From: Sipunculus nudus
Lineage: Eukaryota > Annelida > Sipuncula > Golfingiida > Sipunculidae
DNA length: 64,000 nt
Assembly: GCA_026874595.1 (NCBI GenBank)
Contig: CM049318.1
Coordinates: 49,442,750-49,506,749, forward strand
Direction of reading: 5' to 3'
Shown: positions 41,001 through 52,771 of the stretch, piece by piece
How positions within the stretch are numbered: position 1 is the stretch's first letter
Layout of the letters: every line of letters starts with the position of its first letter
The notes under the pieces: generated by a model
Told to the model about the DNA's origin: nothing
The model's input: the letters and a program-made list of their open reading frames with translations, nothing else
Database searches by the model: none
Program-made: the position numbers and the translations under genes

Positions 41001-43983
41001 TTGCTTGAACGCCATGTTTGTCCATAAAAGTAAAGCGATATGATTATCGATTAATCTGGTTGGGATCACATTCATTATCATGTTTCTGAGAGAGATTTAA
41101 AAATAAAGTGATAGTTCTGACAAAAACATCTTGAAAAACATTTACATGGTCTCTATAACAGGAACAACAAACCAAATAAGTTTTGTACTTGACCACTGAA
41201 ACATTGTAGGACTGTGAGAGAATTTTGTTATGATATGTCTATAGGCAAATTATTACGTAAAGGTGAAACATATCACCTTTTTGTTTTTTTTCAATAGTAG
41301 AAAATACATTACGTTTTACTTCTCTAATTATAGCTTATATTTCTAAACAGCGCGGTTTTTTATGAACATTTGAATGAATGTAAGTGGAAAATATCATTTC
41401 TTTATCGAAAATCTTTAAGTGGTAATCAATATTAACATTTTTTGCCGATACTCAGTTAAAATTGTATTATTAATCATTCGCCGAACACGGCCTGTAATCG
41501 GCGTAAAAATTTCGATATATTCAGGCTTTAATGTTTCCTTCACATCCATTGTTATATATTTTCCATGCCCAAACATATGGGAAAACTGGAAATACAGAAG
41601 TTAAAAGAATAACACACCTTCTGCTTTCATTTGGAAGAAATAATTGCAAAGTTGCAGTGGAAAGAGGTCAGCTATTTTTTTCTATCTAAGAATAATTACG
41701 ATTTTTTTTTACCAGTGATATCTGGAAAGCAAGTAGATCTTTGGTGTTACCTTTTGTTGCAATAAATATACCTTACATTACGCAGAGGATTGTGAGTATG
41801 TTTCTCAATAGGAGTATAGTACAGGCATCAGGCATCATAACGGAAGCTTCAACAAACGCTTATCATCACAAATTAGTTGTAAAATCTCACCGCTCCTCGG
41901 CTGAGATTTGAACGCACGACACGACAATAATTCTCTGAAACTCAACAGTGTTCACAAAGTCTGACTTAAATTGATTGGGACAAAAAGGCCTATTTTTAGA
42001 TGTAAAAATTCATAACAAGAACCAACATTTATATTTGGCAAACCTCTAGTTCTTCTGAATCTTGTTGCCAAGTGACATGACTTATGTGATTGGTTGCAGA
42101 CAGTTGCACTTTTCAGGATATGTATGACAAAGTATTAGCCGAATAGAAGATTTCAAGTACAGTTGCTTGAGCATGTGACCAGTGACCTTGACCTTCATGA
42201 ATAGGGTTGAGGTGTTGTAAAAAATATACTGTTTCAAACAGATATTGATTTAATTTCATTACTTCGATATTTTGCAGAATATGATTTCGATTGTATTATA
42301 GGTATTTACTAATTCCTTCATTTCAGCATAAGATCTGGAATAAATCTGCCAATTTTATGAAAATATTGCCAAATTTCAATGGGCACCCTATTGTGGTGCC
42401 GACTATAATAACTTTCTATACAAAGACAGGACTGTAGCAATGATTTCTGTCTATTTCAGAGCGGGCCTTGTCAGTTTCAGCGACCGGTCTAATCTTGATG
42501 CTGACCTCGGCGATCTCAAGACAAAGACAGCATTTTTGAATGCTCTCGACATTTATTATGCAAGAGGTTCAACAAACACCGCTGAGGCCCTCCGGACTGT
42601 CAGGGATACCTTCAGACGCAGAGGAACCCGAGAAGTCGAGTAAGTGACATTTTTTACAGTTTTTCAGCAAACAAAGATAATTTTAAGATCTGTGTAATTG
42701 TATACCGGTGTCCATGCAAAAACCGGTCTCACCTTTAAGTGCATATTTCTTCCGGTATACATTCTACAACTTGAAAATATTCTCAACACTAGTATTATGA
42801 CAGGTTGTTATCTGGTGGAATCAGGACATTCAGTACATTTAACGTAAGACAAAATATTCCCTTATTCAACGGTGAGGACATAGTTACTTACGGTCATTAT
42901 TCTTGCTTCTTCCCGGCCGATACGGTTCCAATCGCCACCAGATTGTGTCTTGACATTGTTCCCGGAGTATCCCCGTGACGTATTCCGTGTCTTTATCGCA
43001 CCAGACTAATTTATCCCTTGCATGAATAGCGAAGCTACAATTTTTCGAATAAATTAAAACCTGGATGTGGTACGCCGTATGTCGGAATTAAGGGCATATG
43101 TCCAGTTATTTATAATGATGCTTGAAAACTGACCATTAGTCAAGTTTTTCACGGAGTGAATATTATTCTCCTCTTTTCGGGCCGCTTCTTCAGGACCGGT
43201 ATCAAGGATACAGAGTATAATAATCAAGAGAATATATATATATATATATGGAGGGGGTTGTAGGATCTACCTTAATCCGTTTTGCACTTTTCTGCTACAG
43301 TGGTAAAGAAGTTACCCGTATTGCTGTAGTGCTAACGGACGGACGGTCTAACGACGAATCAAGAACATGGCAAGCGGCCATGGATCTCCGCAGCATGGGT
43401 GAGTTAACTCCGCACAGAAGCCCACCAGAAATCAACAAAATGTTTACTAGAAATCTGTATAATAGGAATGCAAGGCTCCCAAACTCGTGTTTGCATTCAC
43501 TTATTCGGCCAACATTCCAAGTTTCAGTGGTGCATAAGTGAGTCCACATTTGTGAATATTTATTAATGACGTTCCTGAATCCGGATCACTTTCCACACCA
43601 AAATCTGATTGATTCTTCAAGTTTTAGTTAGTCAGAAGTCACATAAATTCTATAGAAAAGGTTGAAGAAAAGCTTGCTTAAATCTCTTTGTTGAATAACT
43701 ATTGATGAAAACATCCTTGTGCAGGATGTATAAATTATTCAAGTACTTAAAACCTTATTCTAGTAACCAAAAAGTGGTACTTTGGAGTAGCCAGTATACA
43801 ACCTAACATGTATGTTTACGCAACATGACGGCCTGTGCCACACATCGCATACCTAATCATTGAACCGTATGTACAAGCTGACCTTCATATTTCTGTTGTC
43901 AGAACGGGTCAACGGAGTCTTCGCATGCTAACCTCGCTAATATAAACAATTGTGATTGTTTCAATTATATATAGAAAATATAT

Positions 43984-44033
<50 letters not shown>

Positions 44034-44697
44034 TATATATATATATTTAGTATTTTTATGTAGGAATAGATGTTTGTATTTGCAAAATGTTTAGGTAGTT
44101 ACCTGAATGTATGGGTACCTGTTGTTATATATGTACTTATGTGTGTTCATTTCATTAAATAATCCAAAATATAGAATGTCGGGTAAGAAAGATTTGGTCC
44201 CAGTAATAAATGTGTAAAAATAAAGTTATAGACAATAATAATATGACTGTTCCTAAACGGAGAATAATTAAAAAAATTTCAATTATCACTGCAAGACATA
44301 CTCATAAAATATGTAAGAAAGATATCTTTCTTGTTTAATACTGTCTTGGCAATATCTACATGAAAGTGCAAGTTAACATATATCAGTACTTAGAGGAACA
44401 AAAAAGTAAACGTCTTATCTCTTCCAGACGTTTATACATTTTTTTCTAATCCTTTTAAAGGAGATTACATAGATGTAAATATATATTTTATGTTGGTGGT
44501 CTGAAGATTTAATAATGTTAATAAACTTATTTTTCATTTTTTTTTACCAACAAATATATCATACATCTGGTAATAATTTTTCCTTCTATTTAAATTTTAA
44601 TTTTAAAATAGAACTATCTAACTGTATTAGCCTGATAAGTATTTTACAACGTATACATGATCAGACACATAACAGGATTGTGCACTTTATATTGACT

Positions 44698-44761
<64 letters not shown>

Positions 44762-45499
44762 ACCAGCAAGTCTTTACTACAAGTCTTCATTAAGATACTT
44801 GTAAAAAGGAGACTTCAGACGAGAGTCACGAACAGTAAAGAGGAAAGGCCTGGTCTCCGATTGTTTAAGGTGTGAAGTCGCCCGTCATGTTAAAAATTAT
44901 TAACGGTGCGTTATCTCATTAAATGGGCACCTAATGACGAGTACGTATCGCTCAGGGGGCGAGGGAGACACATTAAATAATTAAATGGCGTGTGACAATA
45001 TGTCGCCATCCAAAGGAATATAATAAAATCTGTCGGGCTCCCACATTATCAGTTCTGTAACAGTCGTAGATTTACTACAGTTGACGCTCTGGTTATACTT
45101 CTTGTTTGTACGTGCTTGATATCCTTCCAGTCATCGATCGTCAGAACAAAGAAATCGTGACACAAGAATCTGCCGAGTTTGTTTCATCCTACAAGAAGAT
45201 AATGTTATCACTCCTGGTTTTCTTCTTTTTTAATGGCAACATGCTTTTCTAATTATAATAAAAGAATTAAAAAAATAATGATAATTGCATTTTTTTTTCA
45301 GCATATCGTGTTTACATGAACGTATACATGTAAAGGCAAGGTCATGCTATGGCCATTTAAACAACGGACATAACTTAAGGATTAACCCAAATTTAAATCA
45401 TGATAAAATAAAGTAAATTTATAAACATATATCATGTAGTCCAAAAAGACGCATGAAAGCTGGCATGAATGCCTTCATATTCATTTTAACCGAGCGTAC

Positions 45500-45575
<76 letters not shown>

Positions 45576-46158
45576 GTTGGTAATTCACCTGTACAATATT
45601 TTATTCTCACCAGGTGTCACTGTGATCGTTATTGGAGTCGGCAACTCTTTCCGGCCTCTAGAATTAGAGAGCATCGCCAGTGATCCTGTCGGTGAGAACG
45701 TCTTCCACGTGGACAGCTTTGATGATCTGAAAAACATACAAAAACGACTAAACGTCGCAATGTGTAAAAGTGAGTACCAGTTTGACCTTCGAGGATTTTA
45801 AATATGATAAAAGTTGTTATCTTTGTTTTATAATTTTCATTATTAATATAAGATCTTTTTATCTTAATTCTAGGTGCAATAATATCAACAATTGCCATAA
45901 TGAAAATAATAATTTCTGTGATTATAATGATTATTATTAGTAGTAGTAATAGTAGTAGTAGGCATATTATTATTATGAGGAGTAGTAGTAGTAGCAGAAT
46001 TCGTAGTTGTAGTAGTACTACTTAGAAGTAAGATTAGAAGTAGATAGTAACGGTATTATCAGTGGTATATTATTAATGATATTTAGGTAAGGGCCTTTGT
46101 TTGCATAGATGGTATTGCCTCTGTTAAGGAAACGAATTCCGTTTAATAGCCATATGAA

Positions 46159-46229
<71 letters not shown>

Positions 46230-49200
46230 TGAGAGAGGGAGAGAATTTTTAATTGGGTTATAAGATTCCGATGTCATACCAGTTACCCCGGTGTTTAGGC
46301 GCATTTGCGCATTCCTGACGGTCAACCTTATTGCAAAGAAGGCATTCCCGATGTCTCTTGCTATAACAATTAGTTATTTGATTAGTTTCTAAGTTTTAAT
46401 GTCTCTTGCTATAACAATTAGTTATTTGATCTGTTTCTAAGTTTTAATGTCTCTTGCTATAACAATTAGTTATTTGATTAGTTTCTAAGTTTTAATGTCT
46501 CTTGCTTAAACAGTTAGTTATTTGATTAGTTTCTAGATTTAATGTCTCTGTGTATAATAATTAGTTATTTGATTAGTTTCTAAGTTTTAATGTCTTTTGC
46601 TATAACAATTAGTTAGTTGATTAGTTTCTAAGTTTCAAGGTCTCTTGCTATAATAATTAGTTATTTGATTAGTTTCTAAGTTTTAATGTCTCTGTGTATA
46701 ATAATTAGTTATTTGTTAGTTTCTAAGTTTTAATGTCTCTTGCTGTAACAATTAGTTATTTGATTAGTTTCTAAGTTTTAATGTCTCTTGCTATAACAGT
46801 TAGTTATTTGATTAGTTTCTAAGTTTTAATGTCTCTGTGTATAATAATTAGTTATTTGTTAGTTTCTAAGTTTTAATGTCTCTTGCTATAACAATTAGTT
46901 ATTTGATTAGTTTCTAAGTTTGAATGTCTCTTGCTATAACAGTTAGTTATTTTATTAGTTTCTAAGTTTTAATGTCTCTATGTTTAACAGTTAGTTATTT
47001 GATTAGTTTCTAAGTTTTAATGTCTCTGTGTATAATAATTAGTTATTTGTTAGTTTCTAAGTTTTAATGTCTCTTGCTGTAACAATTAGTTATTTGATTA
47101 GTTTCTAAGTTTTAATGTCTCTTGCTATAACAGTTAGTTATTTGATTAGTTTCTAAGTTTTAATGTCTCTGTGTATAAAAATTAGTTATTTGTTAGTTTC
47201 TAAGTTTTAATGTCTCTTGCTATAACAATTAGTTATTTGATTAGTTTCTAAGTTTTAATGTCTCTTGCTATAACAGTTAGTTATTTTATTAGTTTCTAAG
47301 TTTTAATGTCTCTATGTTTAACAGTTAGTTATTTGATTAGTTTCTAAGTTTTAATGTCTCTATGTATAACAATATGTTATTTGATTAGTTTCTAAGTTTT
47401 AATGTCTCTATGTATAACAATATGTTATTTGATTAGTTTCTTAGTTTTAATGTCTCTTGTTATAACAATTAGTTATTTGATTAGTTTCTAAGTTTTAATG
47501 TCTCTTGCTGTAACAATTAGTTATTTGATTAGTTTCTAAGTTTTAATGTCTCTTGCTATAACAATTAGTTATTTGATTAGTTTCTAAGTTTTAATGTCTC
47601 TTGCTATAACAATTAGTTATTTGATTAGTTTCTAAATTTTAATGTCTCTTGCTATAACAATTTGTTATTTGAATAGCTTCTAAGTATTAATGTCTCTTGC
47701 TATAACAATTTGTTATTTGATTAGTTTCTAAGTTTTAATACGCTCTGCTTACTTGATTTTCAGATAACACCTGTAGCAGGATGCCATGTAAGAACGGAGG
47801 AACATGTGTTGATGTTGTTAATGGCCGGATATGTCAATGTCCCGACGGCTACTCGGGTCCAGATTGCGGAGACAGTAAGTCTTTTAAGAAATAATAAACA
47901 CACAAGATTTACGGGACCAAGAGGCAAAGATATGATGCAAGAGGGCCATTTTTCATTTTTTATAAAGTAACTGGTCGAAACACATTAAGCTGATTTTTTT
48001 TTCAAGTTGAAAGAAAATAAAAAAAAATGCTTCAGTTCTTGGGATGTTACACGTAATAAACACAAAATTCGATACATGTTATAATTCTTCTAAGGAATCT
48101 AGGCTATACACATACACAGAAAAGAAAGCACACACTACTCACGCTATGCAGTATTCTACAGTATTACTACACATTAAAGTATATATACTAGAACAGATAC
48201 AGTTTCTAACAGTGACAGACGTTACTCTTCGCGTTGCTTCACCTTTTTCTTCCTGTTTCCGCCGACAGAGTGCAGCAGTAAGAAGGACCTTGGACTGCTC
48301 CTGGATGCCTCGGGATCAATCCGGAACTACCGTTTCCAGAAAGTGGTCAACTTCCTCACGAAGGTGCTGGGTAACCTGACCATCGGCCCGGATGACACCC
48401 GTGTCGGAGCAGTGTCCTGGAGCGACGTAGGGACGACGGAATTCGCCCTGGATAAATACAAGACTAAGGAGAACGTCATCCAGGCCGTGAGACACATCCA
48501 GTTCAAGGGCCGCCGCACTTACACCGCCAGCGCTCTCCAAGCTATGGGATCCAACGTGTTCACGAGGGCCGGGGACCGGCGAGATGTACCGAACTTCGTC
48601 CTCATGGTCACTGACGGTAAGTCACGTGATCTGATTGCATAACTGAATAACATATTCCGGGATGTAACCTTTTCTAGTGTTAAAGTCATCTTCAATACTA
48701 ATAGATGTACTCCAACGCTACTCATTCTCACCCCTTGATTCCGCGGCCCCCTCATTTGATCTATTTCATGAATAATGAATAAGGCAATTGAACCAATCAA
48801 ACGACTCGAGTACACTTGTTTAACGCGGATGTCAGGTGCGATGTTTAGATGACAGCTACGCATTGCCGGGAAGGCATTGAAAATATAACCAATCAAATGC
48901 CTTGTTCAGATGGCGTGTAACAGCATATTGTTTGCATTTTATTCGTTGAAAAATTGATTGGCAGTTGTGATTTTACGACGAACACGTGCCGACTTGTTCA
49001 TTATTCATCAAATAAACACTTGAGTTAAACACTAGTGTTGTAAAACCAAGGTCTTTGAAAGCGTAAAAACGGACTTGGTAGTATGAAGATTGGTGAAGTA
49101 GAAATTTCCTATGAATATATACGGTTCTGTTTACGTAATTGTTTTTATTCGCCGGTCAATTGACGGGAATGTTATGATATACCCACCGTCCGTCCGTCCG

Positions 49201-50451
49201 TTAATTTCCAATGTGGCCGCGATAACTTACCGGGGCTTTAATGGATTTTCACAAAGCTCACCATAACTGCTAACCCACAGTTTATCCCGCCCGAGTTATG
49301 GGCAACATCAAAGCATATTTAACAAGGTCACGGGTCACTAGGCTATTGGTGTCGCCGCGGTAAATTATGAAGTATATGAAGGATTTTTATTAAAACTCAT
49401 CAGAAATGTTCATCAAAAAGCCGGCGGCTCACATAAAAAATATCTCTCATTAGTTTGATTTCAGCAAAATCCATGAATATTTAATGAGGTCAGAGGTCAC
49501 CGCACTTTGGAGGCTCCTCTAGACTGACCAAAATCCTATGGATTTTCATGAAACGTACTCACTCTATATAAACACGTATATTATATATATTTTATACACA
49601 TCTCAGGTGGATCTAATATAAGCCCCAGAATGACGATCCCGGCAGCCCGTGAACTGAAACAGAAAGGGACCCATATCACGGTGCTCGCTCTGGGTGACGA
49701 CATGAACCCCAGGGAGCTGAAGGCGCTCGCCAGCGACCCCTGGCAGGAGAACCTCATCGAAGCAGAGACCGAAGACAAGCTGGATTCTCTGATAACAGAT
49801 GTATATAAGAGTACCTGTAATGGTGAGAATAATTTTTACTCCTTCGCTTGGAGGTATTATGTTTTCCCCTTTGTTTGTTTTTTTTAATATGATTGTTAGC
49901 AACATAACGCAATGTATATTGAGCGGATTTTTCATGAAAATGTGTGGAGGTTATATTGCTTCGTAATATTTGTATTCTTAAATGAGATGAAGAATTCATT
50001 TTTCCTGCCTTACCTTTGCCTTTTTTACTTTAACACAGATATCGATGAATGCGAGGCAGATCCATGTCTTAACGGCGGTCAGTGCAGGGATGGACTAAAC
50101 TTTTTCAGGTGTGATTGTGCTCGTGGCTTCGCTGGCGTCACCTGTGGCCTTCGTGAGTAAATTTGTGTGTCTAAGAAAGTTAATCAATATATGTTATAAT
50201 TCAAACAAATTCTATAACACTCTTAGGGGGAAAACGTAGCCAAATCATTTATAATCAACTAAATCATAATCTTTATAATATCATACTAGTTCAATCGCCT
50301 ATATTCGCCAAACGACGACTTAAATTCAAATTCCTACCGTTCTTTTTATTTATTTATTGATTGGTCGCCTTTGGAAATCGCAGATTCAAGAAATCAGTAA
50401 AGAAACGAACGCTTTTTGTGTACGCGATATTGAATAGCGTGCTGTCAAACC

Positions 50452-50530
<79 letters not shown>

Positions 50531-52683
50531 CTGACTGCGTCACGTTCCGATATTTGATATTATTTTTCTAACCTTTTCAAATCCGATACACCCATGAAAA
50601 CGCAGCGTAATGCCCTGTACACATAACGCTACGTCTTCGTTACTCTTGTGATTAAAACGAATCCCAGAGGTAAAGTGGACGCTGCTCATAAAACGCTACG
50701 TCTGAAATACGTTTCCGGACACGTGACAGGAGCGCTTTATGCGATATTATGCTTAGCGCACCAATGAACAGCCTGTTCTCCATACTTACATTTCGCAATC
50801 CGTCTCCTATATACTCAGAATTTTTTTTTAGAAAATGTTCAAATGTGACGTCCAATGAAAAACATAAAAAAAGTGTACATGCATATGACGCCACGTCGGC
50901 ATTGCGTATGCATTTCATCATATCAGAAACGTAACGCAGACATGACAATATATGTACAACCGGCTAAGGTCTCATTTAACGACTAAAGATCCCTGTGACC
51001 CCGGTTTTGGCGAAAGAGTAAGGTTTACTGTATGGTTAATGTTTTTTTTTATTTTTGTGCACAGAATGCCCTGAACGTCGTGACATAGTGCTGATACTGG
51101 ACGTGTCAGGTAGCGTTAACCATATCTACTCTATCATCCTGGAGTTCGCCAAGAAGGTCATCATGTCCCTTCCCATCCACAACGACCAGTTCAGAGTTGG
51201 TGTCATCACATTTGCCGATCGTGCCAACAACCTCATCACATTAAACAAGTAAGATACCCAATCTAGGACAAAGCAGTGTCAAAAGAACTGACTTCGTCAA
51301 TTAGAGCGACAGTTTAATTAGGCTTACAATGTTCACTGTTTGGTTCCTTTATCATGGCTACACACATCTGAGTTTATTCTGACCAGCTGAGCGACTTAAC
51401 CCGTCGGTCACTTGTAAAACAAAGAAGATCGAAATATTGTCGCTTTATTTATGAACAATGAAATCGAATCATATCCTGTCTCGTTCCATACGATTTTCTT
51501 CGGGGTGGTGGGGGGGGGGGGGGGGGGGGGGGAGGGAGAGGAGGCTACCTTTACTTTTTAGGAGTAGGGGCCAATGTATCGTTTGCCCCTTAGGTTTTTG
51601 GAAGAATAAAATGCATAATTTTAAAATAGCGATTTCGATATAATTTTTTACCCATATTTCAGTTTTAATGTTTCATAATTTTTAAAAATAAATTATCAAT
51701 AATGCATCCCATGTGTAAAAGGTTTTAGTAAATAGTCGAATTTTTGTAAATGTAATATAAAATTTTAATTTATTTGAAACAAAATTAAATGATAATAAAT
51801 GTTGAAAAATGACCAAAAATTTCTTTCTTATAACCAAATTATGTATTTTATAAGTGATTGAGTGAAAAAAAATCGTTTTTCTCGAAGAAACTTTGTCCCT
51901 ATTGTCATAAGAGCGGTGGACTAAGGGGGGGGGGGGGGGTCTGTCTGTTTCTCGACTACCTCACATTCTCTCATCAGAGAACCTCACTCTCTCATTTTAT
52001 TGCATCTAAACCCTGAACCTGGAAATATATCATTCTCCATTGAAGCATACACAATGGCTCAAGAGTGCGTAAATGAATATATTTGCAAAAAGCGTTCCTA
52101 ATATAAATCTTTTTTTGATAGATAATTAAATAGGAATATCATCATTTTATATCAAACATGAAGTGACAACTGAATAAAATTTAAAGACTAATTTTAATGT
52201 CAAATTTCAGAGGCGTGCACTTCAGAAAAAAAATCATAGTTTTCTTAATTTCAATGCAAGTTACCTGTCAAAAATGGTCCTTAGGAGATGGTTCTCACTT
52301 TTTTCACATATTTTATAGATACAAAACCACCGCGGACATTTTGAACGCCATGGTGTTCGCAAGGGAGGGAGAGAGGACATACACAAACCTGGCTCTTATG
52401 AACGCCAGGAGGGATCTGTTTTCAACGAGTTACGGTGCCAGACCTGGGGTTGAAAAATTTGCCGTTGTCGTCACGGACGGAATGTCTACCTCACCCAGTA
52501 AGTGTAAAAAGTTTTTTTTTGAGTTTGTACAAAGATCCCGTCACTGGTGTATTTTTTTTCTAAGGGGAGGGGGGGTAGAGCCATGGGCGTCGCCAGTTGT
52601 AATAGGTGGGGGTTCGGGGTGCCAGAGTAGGGTCGAATGGAGCAAGTGTCCGGCATAGGTGCTGGGGCACACCCATTATATAA

Positions 52684-52771
<88 letters not shown>

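Noticed and set aside
46351-47739. CRISPR-like array
   Set aside because: Units are contiguous tandem copies with no unique spacers, inside a eukaryotic intron.
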